Below, one piece after another: positions 1 to 11,190 of a stretch of DNA of 64,000 nt. This stretch comes from Platanthera guangdongensis (lineage: Eukaryota; Streptophyta; Magnoliopsida; Asparagales; Orchidaceae). Positions within the stretch are counted from its first letter, which is position 1. Every line of letters starts with the position of its first letter. Position numbers and translations under genes: made by a program. The stretch is taken from positions 174,849,499 through 174,913,498 of the forward strand of contig CM077150.1 of assembly GCA_039583875.1 (NCBI GenBank), given 5' to 3'. Under the pieces are notes generated by a model. It did not search any database. It saw nothing but the letters and a program-made list of their open reading frames with translations, and had not been told where the DNA came from.

Positions 1-8
1 CCCTGACA

Positions 9-48
9 CCTATCGTATAAAATGGTATGGGACGTTTTATACGATAGG
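9..48. repeat. Perfect 14-bp inverted repeat upstream of an LTR TATA box
   Basis: Arms CCTATCGTATAAAA (9-22) and TTTTATACGATAGG (35-48) are exact reverse complements separated by 12 bases. It lies about 40 bp upstream of the TATA box of LTR A. It may be a regulatory palindrome or chance structure; no protein is identified. Confidence 0.7.
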
Positions 49-85
49 CCCTGAAAAGCGACCCCTTGGTCTATAGGGGTAATCC

Positions 86-95
86 CTATAAATAA
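86..95 (+). promoter_or_regulatory. TATA box of LTR A
   Basis: CTATAAATAA matches the plant TATA consensus and lies in the LTR region upstream of pyrimidine-rich sequence. Transcription would run rightwards into element A. Confidence 0.55.
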
Positions 96-724
96 ACGGT
101 TATATTTCTTGTTGCTCTTACTTACTCTTATTACTGCTTTTACTTACTTGCTACTCCTTACTGTTTACTTTTGTTACATACTTGTTTGCTCATGTTTAAT
201 TATTGTGATACCCCTGCCATACCTTAATATTTTATTCCTTAGGGTAGATGTCACCTGCTTGATTACGCCATGCTTTTGGTCTTCCTTTTCACTCCTTTCC
301 GCCCGGTGCCTAGGAGCCACGGGTAGAGGGGTGGGGGATTGTTGACTGAGTCTAGTTTGACTGACGGTCGTTTGACCACCATATTTTAGGTGCTCCGGAT
401 GGTAGATAGGGAACAGCCGCAGGAGACGTAACACCAGCAGGGTACGGTGCAGATGGAGATGGGCCAGTGTAGCTCGGGTGGACAGGCATCCGGATCCGTG
501 AGTGTTGCCGAGTATTAGTAGTTTTACTTTTATGAGTGGATTATAGTGAGGTTATCATGTACCGGGCATTCACTTTCTCGTGATGTGGACTATTTATTTG
601 TCATGTGATTTCCTCTTTCTATTATGGACTTGGATGCTTACACTTTCAATCATCATACATTCTGTCGATGGTGATCGATTTGGCCGGCAGAATCAGCGTT
701 TTGTAGGGATGACCTTCCCGGTGC

Positions 725-729
725 GAAGG
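725..729. repeat. Target-site duplication GAAGG, left copy, of element B
   Basis: GAAGG at 725-729 directly precedes the TG end of B's left LTR, and the same five bases at 11116-11120 directly follow its CA-side end. This proves a single insertion event and defines B's limits exactly. Confidence 0.93.
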
Positions 730-2550
730 TGTCACAACCCGCATTTCCTCAACGAGTACCTCGTATCAGAGCAAGAGGAACTACGGGTTATGATGCCACG
801 TCGTACAGGGGATAACTGCACACGCTCAGGCAACCCTTGACGCTTACTTTATGAGTTGAAATTCAACTGTTAAACGCAAGAAAACTATTTCATTTGATGG
901 CTGTATCCCTCGGCCTTAGGGATCAAAACTGTATTTGTACGCGGCGGAAACACTTTGGTTATTTATGACGATCTCCTATATGCAGTCTATAGTGATACTA
1001 CGATAAGAAATCATCTTTGTTTACGTCATTTGGAAAATAAGTATTTGGTAACCAAAACATGTTATGCATGAATACAATAATAGATTTGTTTAGCTTCAAA
1101 ATATCTAATGCAACCTACCATAAATCCTTCTCAAAAGCAAGTAGACATCATTCCATCCAAGTGAGTCACATTAGCAGTCTAGTTCATATTTCACACAAAA
1201 GAAAACCCACCAAATGGGCGTCAACAAGCTGACACGAACCCATTGGGGGTGAAAGTGTGTCTGTACAGCAAAATAAAAACTACCTTGCCAAAGAAGCTCG
1301 GCAAGCTCCACAGAAACTCCACCAACAACTCTAGCCGCTTAACCGACTACAACCTGCACCTGAGGCATTCAAGAAAGAATACCTCAGCAACCATCAAAGC
1401 TATACAAAAGAAAGCATGAATTTCATAATTGATAAAGAAGGGGCTTACCGACCCCGTAGTAATGTTTAAGTAAAAAGAGTGCATAAAACAAGTGTGTATA
1501 AGTAGCAAACAATGTCATTCCCAAGTGTTAACCGCACCAAGTGCGTCCAAGTTCAACAAGTCCTGCTCCACCCGCAGGAGAAAAAGGGCAATACATATGC
1601 CCAAACTCAGCATCTTACAAACCAGAAACAACCAAACGAGTGAAACATAAGCAGCGGTTAAGTTCAATTCCGCAAGATTCTTTCGGTGGCGGCCCTAAAG
1701 TGGAACGCACCAAACAAAACCAGCCCAAATCGGGGCCAAAGTGGTCTCTCTAACCACAAAAAACCAAAACCCGGTGGCCACAGGCTGAAACCACACCACC
1801 CCTTGCAGAATTTTCACACAAACGCTCCTGCCATGGTTCACAATTCGCCTCGCAAAACGCCCCATAACCCAAGCTAAACACGTTCCTTTCATCGTTCTCA
1901 CGCATGACGACAAAATGCCCAAGTTATGTCAAGAAAAAGACTACATGATGAACTACAGGAATTACACGATTCATGGCGCTACATGAACGACATGATGAAG
2001 GACAAGAATACATCACATGATTAGGCAAGAAAAAGGCTACATGAACATGAATCAAATTAGAAAGGCTAGATGAACAAGAATCCAATAGCTACATAAATCA
2101 CATGAACAAGAGAAATTTAAGAGCATGGGGAAATTAGCTACATGAATCAAAGTCGTTCAGCATAGGGAAATTTAAGAGCATAATAAATCTAGTGAGGAAG
2201 AACCCAAAACAAGAAGAACAAGCTCATGAAACTTGAAAGAGAAACTAGCTATTTTGTTTGCACAATTAAAATCAAGAAAGAAGATGGGCAAGGGTGAAGA
2301 ACACCGCTTGCCTGAACCGAGACGATGCTGCGACGGCTGCTCCTTTCTTTCCTTGCCTTGCTTGCTCCCTTGCTCTCTTGCTTTCTCTTTGAGGATGAAG
2401 AAGAAGATGAAGAGAAGGTGAAAATGAGAAACACAATTCTCTGTTTCGGCCTTAATTCCTCCAGAACAGAGCTGGACCGTTAGATGCTGAACCAAGGAAA
2501 AGAACGGCACCAAAAAACTGGAAAAACTCGATTTTTCAGGCCGGTCACGC

Positions 2551-2574
2551 CCTGTGTCACGCACGTGACACAGG
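2551..2574. repeat. 24-nt palindrome in LTR B
   Basis: Arms CCTGTGTCACG and CGTGACACAGG are perfect reverse complements around a 2-nt centre, followed by the tail GCGTGT. The same architecture recurs in element C at 13536, 13638, 13739 and 13841, and in element H at 51055. This copy lies in the ~115-bp segment missing from B's other LTR. A shorter relative, GGTCACG/CGTGACC, is at 2659-2674. Confidence 0.8.
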
Positions 2575-2781
2575 GCGTGTTCCTTAAGCGGCGCAGAAAG
2601 TCGGCAATCCCGAGTTTATCCACACGGTACACGGCCGGGTACATGCCCGTGACTGGTCGGTCACGCCCGTGACCTAGGGCGTGTAGCCCGTGTCTCGACA
2701 CCTCGTAGACACAAAGTGTCGACACTCGACTCAGCTGGACACGCCCTGTGACAGGCCCGTATCACAGGCCCTGTCCCCTCG

Positions 2782-2836
2782 CTCGACACCCGACACTCGA
2801 CACTCGACACTCGACACTCAACACTCGACACTCGAC
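2782..2836. repeat. 10-bp tandem repeat (CTCGACACTC-type) in LTR B
   Basis: About five copies of a 10-bp unit with minor variation. The same array is at about 10590-10643 in the other LTR, so it predates the insertion. Confidence 0.8.
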
Positions 2837-3306
2837 AAAGCGGGACACGCCCTGTGACACGCCCGTGTCAGGGGGCGTGTACCCCATTCGTCGAGCTCAA
2901 CTCGACGCAAGAAAAAATCGTCGAGTCAAGGAGGTCACGCCCAGGTCACGGCCTGGGTCACGCCCGTGTCGGGGGGTGTGTCTAGCACAAAAATGACCAT
3001 TTTTCCCTATTTTGAAAAATGTTCCTGTGTCGTCCTAGACCATTTTTGCCTTAAGCACTTTTTACCCTCTTTTTTTTTCCTGAACCAGCAACTTATTTTG
3101 AGTAACATTACCGGGCGCGAAAAGTGCAAGCATTCCCTAAGAGGCCTCACCGAGTCCCTAATTTGGACTCCGGTTTGCTGGGGAATCGTGCAACTCGGCA
3201 ACCAAAACAGCCACTCGCAAGCCCGCGGGAAAAACTATGCTCAAACTACGGTAAAAGCCAACATAATGCCCAACATGCAGACGCAATCAAAAGCCGGGGC
3301 GTTACA

Positions 3307-3323
3307 ATCACTCCCCCTAACAA
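3307..3323 (-). other. Polypurine tract of element B
   Basis: On the - strand the purine-rich run TTAGGGGGAGTGAT lies directly next to the LTR start TGTAAC. In this family it primes plus-strand DNA synthesis. Position and composition fit; function is inferred. Confidence 0.75.
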
Positions 3324-3414
3324 AAAGTTTCGCCTCGAAACTTTTCACAAACACAAATACATGAGCAAACCAAAACATGAATTCAACCAAACACCAAGTC
3401 ACATACCAACTTAT

Positions 3415-4404
3415 CTACGGGAACAAATGATGGTGAGCCGCCCTCATTGTTGACTCGAGTTCCCACGTCGCGCTTTCCACATCCTGATTTTTCCATAGCA
3501 CCTTGACCATAGGAATCTTCTTTTTCCGCAACACGCGATCTTGGGAGTCCAATATCCGGATGGGCATCTCCTCATATGAAAGGTTCGGCGCTAATTGCGG
3601 CACAACGTCCAACACTTGCTTGTCATTCCGCACACACTTGCGAAGTTGGCTAACATGAAACACATTGTGAACACCAGGAAAGTTCACGGGTAATTCTATT
3701 TTGTAGGCGGATGCTCCAACTCGAGCAAGAATCGTGAAGCTACCCACAAATCTTGGGTCTAATTTGCGTTCTTTCCCAAACCTTTTAATCCCAACCATTG
3801 GGGAGACTTTCAAGAAAACGGAATCCCCCACCGCAAATTCTAATTCCGACCTTCGTCGGTTGGCATACTTTTCATATCGCTCTTGGGCGATTCGGAGCTT
3901 CTCCCGAATACCTGGGATGGCAACTTCCATGTCCTCGAGTGCCTCTGGGCCCAACAAAGGCCGCTCGCCAACTTCAGTCCAAAAGAGGGGAGTCCGACAT
4001 CGACGCCCATATAACGCTTCGAACGGAGCCATTTGCAAGCTTTCTTGATAGCTGTTATTATATGCGAATTCCATAAGCCGCAAACGTTCATCCCATGCTC
4101 CGTCATACTCAAGAATATAGCATCGAATCATATCTTCCACAATTTGGTTTACTCTTTCGGTTTGGCCATTCGTTTGAGGATGATAAGCCGTGGAATATCG
4201 CAAATCTGTCCACAAACCCTCTTGTAGACTTCGCCAAAAACGAGAGGTAAAGCGGGAATCTCGGTCTGAAATGATATTCACAGTCACACCATGCAGTCGG
4301 ATGATCTCGTTCAAATAGAGCTCCGCTATTGTCTTCATCGGGTAGTTGACCTTAAAGGGTATGAAATCAGCACACTTGGTCAATCTATCCACGACCACCC
4401 ACAC
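3415..4404 (-). pseudogene. Element B integrase core and chromodomain-like C-terminus
   Basis: A 329-residue open stretch at the C-terminus of pol. It starts inside the integrase core (WVVVDRLTKCADFIPF), has the second catalytic Asp in ISDRDSRFTS and the Glu in GQTERVN, then the conserved SLQMAPFEALYGRRCRTPL stretch. The GPF/Y-like segment and a chromodomain-like end (KIPMVKVLWKN, ATWELE) follow. Chromodomains of this group bind modified histones and direct insertion to heterochromatin. The stretch itself is uninterrupted, but it is cut off from the upstream half of integrase by an in-frame TGA that looks like a CGA arginine codon hit by C-to-T. Confidence 0.9.
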
Positions 4405-4416
4405 GGAGTCATGTCC

Positions 4417-5238
4417 TCATAGAGATCTTGGTAAACCTGTAATAAAATCCATGGAGATGCTTTCCCACTTCCAGGTTGGAATCTCCAATGGTGTCAACTT
4501 GCCACCAGGCCTCCCATGATCAGCTTTCACCCGCTTGCAAGTATGACATTCCGATACAAATTGCGCTATATCTCTTTTCATTCCATACCACCAGACAATT
4601 TGTTTCAGATCACGGTACATTTTTGTTGAGCCTGGATGTTAGGCCATACTTGTGCCATGTGCTTCCTTACACACCATCTCGCGAATATCTCCAACCGCGG
4701 GAATACAAAATCGACCACAATACTTTAACGTGCCTGCACCATCAATCGCAAAATCTGGTAATTCAGCCTTTTCAGTCCGAAGAAAGAAATGTAAAAGATC
4801 AGGATCATCTTTTTGATGTTGTCTTGCAAGCACCAGCCATGACGGTTCTTCTATTGCCGAATGACTTTGTGGGTCATATTTTCCCACGGAAATATCCATC
4901 AATAGAAATTCTTCCACAAGACGGTCGACTGAAAGATGAAATAATTTCCCCGTCTTCCGACTCAAAGCATCGGCCACAACATTCGCTTTCCCCGGGTGAT
5001 ACTGAATGTCCACGTCATAATTAGCTACATACTCAAGCCATCGCCATTGGCGCAAATTAAGTTCTTTCTGCGTGAAGACATACTTCAAGTTTTTATGATC
5101 TGTAAAGATTTTACACTGTGCACCATACAGTAAGTGTCTCCACAACTTCAATGCAAATATCACCGCTGCAAACTCCAAATCATGTGTTGGGTAGTTCCTT
5201 TCATGGCTTTTCAACTGCCGAGACCCATACGCAATCAC
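4417..5238 (-). pseudogene. Element B RNase H and integrase N-terminus
   Basis: One frame with an internal stop near 4639. It begins in RNase H ([43 protein letters not shown]), which removes the RNA strand during reverse transcription. It continues through the linker to the integrase zinc-binding part ([21 protein letters not shown]) and the first catalytic Asp (SMDFITGLP). The stop precedes HPGSTKM, where relatives read [10 protein letters not shown] frameshift near 5240 separates it from reverse transcriptase. Confidence 0.88.
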
Positions 5239-6257
5239 CTTCTTGCATTAACACACATCCAAGTCCAACGTGCGACGCATCCACGAACACTTCAAAATCC
5301 TTTCCTTCTGTCGGTAAGATCAACACAGGAGCAGTACATAACCTGTTTTTGAGTTCCAGGAACGTGGCCTCACACTTGTCATTCCACTCAAACGCCATAC
5401 TATTCTGGGTTAAGCGAGTCAAAGGTGCGGCCAACGTAGCAAAACCTTCTACAAATCTGCGATAATAGCCGGCCAAGCCCAAGAAGCTTCGAATCTCATT
5501 GGGGGTCTCCGGTCTTCTCCACTCCATGGCCGCAGCAATCTTTTCGGGATTCACTGCAATTCCATGGTGATTAATGACATGACCCAGAAAAGCAACTTGC
5601 GGCAACCAAAACTCGCATTTGCTTAGCTTGGTGAATAACTGTTGATCTCGCAAAGTGGCCAATACGAATCGCAGATGCTGTTCATGCTCCTCAGCACTGT
5701 GGGAGTAAACAAGAACGTCATCAATAAAAACCACCACAAATTTATCCAAGTAGTCCTTAAACACCCTGTTCATCATATCCATGAAGGCTGATGGTGCGTT
5801 GATCAAACCAAACGACATCATCAGAAATTCAAAATGGCCATGCCTTGATCGAAATGCAGTCCGCGGAATATCAGACTCCCGGACCTTGAGCTGATGATAG
5901 CCCGAGCGGAGATCAATCTTCGAAAATATGGAACTGCCACGCAGTTGATCAAACAAATCATCGATTCTTGGCAGTGAGTATTTGTTTTTAATCGTCACCT
6001 TGTTCAATTCCCGGTAATCGATGCAAAGCCGCACCGACCCATCTTTCTTCTTTACAAATAACACTGGTGCACCCCAAGGTGATGAACTCGGCCTGATAAA
6101 CCCCTTTGCCAACAAGTCATCCAGCTGTGTACGCAACTCTACTAGCTCACGCGGGGCCATCCTGTACGGCTCTTTCGCAATCGGTCGCGTACCCGGCTCC
6201 AAATCGATCACAAACTCGACATCACGATCAGGGGGTAGACCAAGAAGGTCAGTAGGA
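5201..6257 (-). pseudogene. Element B reverse transcriptase
   Basis: Encodes the polymerase that copies element RNA into DNA. Visible motifs in order: [84 protein letters not shown], the catalytic [15 protein letters not shown] and [11 protein letters not shown]. All expected blocks are present. It enters out of frame from the protease because of a one-base excess in a run of 8 T (sense strand; A run at 6257-6264), and leaves by a frameshift near 5240. Confidence 0.9.
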
Positions 6258-6790
6258 AAAAAAATCTGGAAATTCACGCACAACGGGAATCTCCTCCAAA
6301 CGTGGCAAAACAACACTAGTCCCCACATCGGAGACAAAACAAGCAAAACAGTCGGAAACAAACATCGTCCGAACACATACCGCCGAAATCCCTGGAGACT
6401 CCTGACAAGAATCACCATACACACTTCCTGGCTGACCATCGTCTTTGATAAAATCCAAGCGCTTTCCTCTGCACTGGATGATGGCGTCATAGCGGGATAA
6501 CCAATCCATGCCCAGAATGACGTCAAAATCGTCCAAATCGATCACCTTGCAATCAGCCCTTGCTAAGAAATCGCCCAACAAAATGGGACAATCAAGAAGA
6601 CCCCAGTCTGCCACCACAGAAGCACCAGAAGGAAATTTCACCAAAAACGCATTGCCCACTCGATCTGGTGTCAAATGATATCGATCCAGAAAGGTTCGAG
6701 CCACAAATGAATGGGTCGCGCCAGAATCAAAGAGAACACGCGCCCAACGGTTCTTTACCTTAAAGTTTCCTGAGATAACTTGAGGTGACG
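6249..6790 (-). pseudogene. Element B retroviral-type aspartic protease
   Basis: Cleaves Gag and Pol after particle formation. The active site is VLFDSGATHSF (about 6737-6705 on the - strand), followed by the hydrophobic [12 protein letters not shown] flap-region motif. Gag reads straight into it through QVISGNFKVKN with no interruption. That contrasts with elements A, C and F, which carry an intron-like insert at exactly this boundary. It ends in the broken frame DFFSY-stop at a homopolymer. Confidence 0.88.
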
Positions 6791-6839
6791 TCTGAGCTTC
6801 CTCTAAAGAGACCACATTCAACTTCCCTTTACCTTTGTC

Positions 6840-7984
6840 TACACGCGGAGGCGGAGGCAAAGCCTGGAGTGGTGCGGGTTGCAAAACAGGTTGGATCTGC
6901 GGGCACCTTGCACGAAGATGTCCTGGTCTGCCACACTGAAAGCACACCTTGTCTTTGGCCCAGCAGCGGCCCACATCATGACCTCTTCTCCCACAAAATG
7001 TACACTCCAAGTCTCTGGTTGGCGCACCCTAAATGGCGTGCACCTGCTCCTTCTTTTGCATCCCCAACCGCTTGAAACATTTCTCAAACGGGTGACCGGC
7101 TCGGCCACAGAAGCTACATAGTTCCTTCTTTTTTTTACGTCTGACTCGTGGGACATTTTCTCTCCGACCAGCTGTCTCTTGCCCTGCCTCATCTGCTGCC
7201 CTCTTTGTTTGGCATTTTCGATAGCTTCCACCTTCAATGCTGCCTCAACCACAGTAGTGTAACTTGTCGCTCCATACGCACTTGCGAACTGCTGCACTTC
7301 GCTGCGGAGCCCACCCAAAAATCTCTTTATTCGGTCAGCTTCCGTAGTCACTAATCTCGGAGCGAACCGACTTAGCTTGATAAACTCCATTTCATACTCA
7401 CTAACTGTGAGTTTCCTCTGCTTCAAATACAAGAACTCATTCATCAGGCGGTCCCATTCAACTGTCGGTAGAAACTTACGCCGTAACATTTCTTTGAACG
7501 CTTCCCACGAACAGCCCGCCCCTAAGCCTTCCTTTTCTCGTAACCACCAACCTTTTGCCAACCCTTTCAGTTGATAGGCAACAAGCATCACCTTCTGGTC
7601 CTCAGTAACGCCAGAATAGACAAACATTTCTTCCAACGTGATCACCCAATCATCCAAGAGCACAAAGTCTGCTTTTCTATCATACGTCGGTGGTCCAAGT
7701 CGCTGAAACTGCGAGATGAAAGTCATCGCAGGAGGAACCACAACTGGGGGTGTCACTGCCACTGAAGGAGTCGAACTAGTGGGGCCTCTAACCATCTCTT
7801 GTCCTCTTGGTGCCAGCCCCGACATCGCTGATGACATAGCTTGAAGCTGGGACTGTACCTCCTGCACCTGCCTCGTCAAAGCCTCATTACTTTGGCATAA
7901 ACTATCCATCAGGGCATTATTCTGCGCGCCCGAAGACTCGCCCTCGGATTGGGGAGTTTGCCTTGTCACTGGACGCTTCGACAT
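6840..7984 (-). pseudogene. Element B gag (capsid and nucleocapsid)
   Basis: Chosen start is the ATG at 7984 giving MSKRPVTRQTPQSEG; an upstream in-frame ATG (8056) gives an unconserved N-terminus. A coiled-coil-like segment (LTRQVQEVQSQLQAMSS) precedes the capsid domain (LKGLAKGWW, WEAFKEMLRRKFLP, YEMEFIKLSRFAP). Three CCHC zinc knuckles follow: CSFCGRAGHPFEKC, CTFCGRRGHDVGRC and CFQCGRPGHLRARC. The frame shifts in an 8-base A run (T run 7129-7136), and a TAG follows the first knuckle. Three knuckles is more than the single one in elements A, C and F. Confidence 0.88.
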
Positions 7985-8640
7985 CCTATTAACACGTTCA
8001 CTCTTGTCACACTCAAACCCAACAAAACACACAACGGCTATGTACAGACCATACATAAAGAAAGATGAACATCAACTGCTAACTTGCTTTAGGAGTTTGA
8101 GAATGCTGGTATGCCTAACCTAAAGATGACTCACCGTCATCCCACTAACTTGTGCCTAAACCATGAATGCATGACTTTCTTTGATCCAAAACCATGTGTG
8201 TACAGGTGTCATCATGTACGTCTTAGCTTGGCACGTTGTGCTTATGTAATGTTATGTTATGCGTGCTGTGCTATGCATTCTAGAAAAGGCCTTAATGCAT
8301 GCCATGAGCGGTCGTACGCATCACAATGCTATGCATCCCATACTACATAGCATTGCATGCAACGAATAAAAGAAAACGTGCTAGTCGCATCCATGTGGTG
8401 AGGTTATGCATCCCATACTACATAACCCTCACATGTTGCCCCTATGGTGGATCCATATACAACCACATATTATGCATCCCATACTACATAATATGCCCCG
8501 TATACTTCTGTTCATGCCATGAGTGTAGTGTACGTGCTTCGGCCAAGACATACTGGTGGCACCTCGGTGTGTGTATGAGATGATGCTTATAAGCACAAAA
8601 AAAGGGAAAGTTTGCCCGACCAAATGTCAAGCAAACCTCC
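7985..8640 (-). other. Element B untranslated leader
   Basis: About 650 bp between primer site and gag with no convincing reading frame. It holds three related hairpins (8324-8495) and a repeated surrounding phrase (CATGCCATGAG at about 8300 and 8513). In retroelements this region normally carries RNA dimerisation and packaging signals. Confidence 0.7.
8324..8495 (-). other. Three leader hairpins with an invariant 12-nt loop
   Basis: Hairpin 1: arms CAATGCTATG (8324-8333) and CATAGCATTG (8346-8355), 10 bp perfect. Hairpin 2: GTGAGGTTATG (8398-8408) and CATAACCCTCAC (8421-8432), 11 bp with a 1-nt bulge. Hairpin 3: CATATTATG (8466-8474) and CATAATATG (8487-8495), 9 bp perfect. All three enclose the same + strand loop CATCCCATACTA. 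The stems differ yet stay complementary, which points to selection on RNA structure. Spacing is about 70 nt. A packaging or dimerisation role is inferred. Confidence 0.75.
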
Positions 8641-8651
8641 CTCTGATACCA
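8641..8651 (-). other. Element B primer-binding site (initiator Met tRNA type)
   Basis: On the - strand this reads TGGTATCAGAG, the sequence complementary to the 3' end of plant initiator Met tRNA, three bases inside the 5' LTR end (GTGACA). Confidence 0.92.
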
Positions 8652-8653
8652 AC

Positions 8654-11115
8654 TGTCACAACCCGCATTTCCTCAACGAGTACCTCGTATCAGAGCAAGA
8701 GGAACTACGGGTTATGATGCCACGTCGTACAGGGGATAACTGCACACGCTCAGGCAACCCTTGACGCTTACTTTATGAGTTGAAATTCAACTATTAAACG
8801 CAAGAAAACTATTTCATTTGATGGTCGTATCCCTCGGCCTTAGGGATCAAAACTGTATTTGTACGCGGCGGAAACACTTTGGTTATTTATGACGATCTCC
8901 TATATGCAGTCTATAGTGATACTACGATAAGAAATCATCTTTGTTTACGTCATTTGGAAATAAGTATTTGGTAACCAAAACATGTTATGCATGAATACAA
9001 TAATAGATTTGTTTAGCTTCAAAATATCTAATGCAACCTACCATAAATCCTTCTCAAAAGCAAGTAGACATCATTCCATCCAAGTGAGTCACATTAGCAG
9101 TCTAGTTCATATTTCACACAAAAGAAAACCCACCAAATGGGCGTCAACAAGCTGACACGAACCCATTGGGGGTGAAAGTGTGTCTGTACAGCAAAATAAA
9201 AACTACCTTGCCAAAGAAGCTCGACAAGCTCCACAGAAACTCCACCAACAACTCTAGCCGCTTAACCGACTACAACCTGCACCTGAGGCATTCAAGAAAG
9301 AATACCTCAGCAACCATCAAAGCTATACAAAAGAAAGCATGAATTTCATAATTGATAAAGAAGGGGCTTACCGACCCTGTAGCAATGTTTAAGTAAAAAG
9401 AGTGCATAAAACAAGTGCGTATAAGTAGCAAACAATGTCATTCCCAAGTGTCAACCGCACCAAGTGCGTCCAAGTTCAACAAGTCCTGCTCCACCCGCAG
9501 GAGAAAAAGGGCAATACATATGCTCAAACTCAGCATCTTACAAACCAGAAACAACCAAACGAGTGAAACATAAGCAGCGGTTAAGTTCAATTCCGCAAGA
9601 GTCTTTCGGTGGCGGCCCTAAAGTGGAACGCACCAAACAAAACCAGCCCAAATCGGGGCCAAAGTGGTCTCTCTAACCACAAAAAACCAAAACCGGTGGC
9701 CACAGGCTGAAACCACACCACCCCTTGCAGAATTTTCACACAAACGCTCCTGCCATGGTTCACAATTCGCCGCGCAAAACGCCCCATAACCCAAGCTAAA
9801 CACGTTCCTTTCATCGTTCTCACGCATGACGACAAAATGCCCAAGTTATGTCAAGAAAAAGACTACATGATGAACTACAGGAATTACACGATTCATGGCG
9901 CTACATGAACGACATGATGAAGGACAAGAATACATCACATGATTAGGCAAGAAAAAGGCTACATGAACATGAATCAAATTAGAAAGGCTAGATGAACAAG
10001 AATCCAATAGCTACATAAATCACATGAACAAGAGAAATTTAAGAGCATAGGGAAATTAGCTACATGAATCAAAGTCGTTCAGCATAGGGAAATTTAAGAG
10101 CATAATAAAGCTAGTGAGGAAGAACCCAAAATAAGAAGAACAAGCTCATGAAACTTGAAAGAGAAACTAGCTATTTTGTTTGCAAAATTAAAATCAAGAA
10201 AGAAGACTGGCAAGGGTGAAGAACACCGCTTTCCTGAACCGAGACGATGCTGCGACGACTTCTCCTTTCTTTCCTTGCCTTGCTTGCTCCCTTGCTCTCT
10301 TGCTTTCTCTTTGAGGATGAAGAAGAAGATGAAGAGAAGGTGAAAATGAGAAACACAATTCTCTGTTTCGGCCTTAATTCCTCCAGAACAGAGCTGGACC
10401 GTTAGATGCAGAACCAAGGAAAAGAACGGCACAAAGTGTAGCCCGTGTACACGACCGTGACTGGTCGGTCACGCCCGTGACCTAGGGCGTGTAGCCCGTG
10501 TCTCGACACCTCGTCGACACAAAGTGTCGACACTCGACTCAGCTGGACACGCCCTGTGACATGCCCGTGTCACAGGCCGTGTCCCCTCGCTCGACACCCG
10601 ACACTCGACACTCGACACTCGACACTCAACACTCGACACTCGACAAAGCGGGACACGCCCTGTGACACGCCCGTGTCAGGGGGCGTGTACCCCATTCGTC
10701 GAGCTCAACTCGACGCAAGAAAAATTCGTCGAGTCAAGGAGGTCACGCCCAGGTCACGGCCTGGGTCACGCCCGTGTCAGGGGGCGTGTCTAGCACAAAA
10801 ACGACCATTTTTTCCTATTTTGAAAAATGTTCCTGTGTCGTCCTAGACCATTTTTGCCTTAAGCACTTTTTACCCTCTTTTTTTTCCTGAACCAGCAACT
10901 TATTTTGAGCAACATTACCCGGGCGCGAAAAAGTGCAAGCATTCCCTAAGTGGCCTCACCGAGTCCCTAATTTGGACTCCGGTTTGCTGGGGAATCGTGC
11001 AACTCGGCAACCAAAACAACCACTCGCAAGCCCGCGGGAAAAACCATGCTCAAACTACGGTCAAAGCCAACGTAACGCCCAGCATGCGGACGCAATCATA
11101 AGCCGGGGCGTTACA
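8654..11115 (-). mobile_element. Element B 5' LTR (2,462 bp)
   Basis: Matches 730-3306 throughout with scattered substitutions and lacks about 115 bp of palindromic sequence near 10436. It is flanked by the primer site on one side and target duplication GAAGG (11116-11120) on the other. Promoter elements were not clearly recognised. Confidence 0.92.
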
Positions 11116-11120
11116 GAAGG

Positions 11121-11190
11121 TGTCACCGCAAAGCGGTGGTTCTGGGCCTAAGACCCCGGGGGTTGTTGCAAAAAAAAATGGGGTCTTACA
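11121..11190 (+). mobile_element. Element A 5' LTR, right end
   Basis: Resumes the host LTR after B and ends GGGTCTTACA. It is followed at 11193 by TGGATCAG, a decayed form of the TGGTATCAG primer site. This fixes A's orientation as +. Confidence 0.65.

Larger units (their letters stand above)
1..729 (+). mobile_element. Element A 5' LTR, left part, interrupted by element B
   Basis: Non-coding sequence belonging to the LTR of an old gypsy element on the + strand. It continues at 11121-11190 after removal of element B and one copy of its 5-bp target duplication. It contains a 14-bp hairpin, a TATA box and pyrimidine-rich sequence typical of a plant LTR promoter. The LTR start lies before the window or is not recognisable, so full length is unknown. 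Assignment rests on the rejoined sequence ending in a TTACA terminus directly followed by a primer-site-like sequence and a gag reading frame. Confidence 0.6.
730..3306 (-). mobile_element. Element B 3' LTR (2,577 bp)
   Basis: On the - strand it begins TGTAACGCCCCGG and ends GGGTTGTGACA, matching the copy at 8654-11115 along its length. It carries about 115 bp more than the other copy, around 2515-2640, inside the palindrome-rich part of U3. It contains CACG/CGTG palindromes, a 10-bp tandem repeat and TCGTCGAG motifs. Confidence 0.92.
730..11115 (-). mobile_element. Element B: near-complete Ty3/gypsy chromovirus (Tekay/Del-like)
   Basis: A 10,386-bp element with two LTRs, a tRNA-iMet primer site, leader, gag, protease, reverse transcriptase, RNase H, integrase, C-terminal chromodomain-like segment and polypurine tract, in that order on the - strand. 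Its duplication GAAGG shows it jumped into the LTR of element A. By eye the LTRs differ at roughly 1-2% of positions plus one ~115-bp indel, so it is the youngest element here. Coding is broken by three frameshifts (two in 8-base homopolymers) and a few stops, so it looks recently degenerate or affected by base-calling errors. Confidence 0.93.

Noticed and set aside
2172..2564. Ser/Lys-rich frames in LTR B (and the same at 10094-10432)
   Set aside because: Present in both LTRs in non-coding GA/TC-rich sequence with different breaks; no family match.
6249..7136. Programmed frameshifting to express Pol in element B
   Set aside because: The two shifts need changes in opposite directions at homopolymers and one lies before the knuckles, which fits indel errors better.
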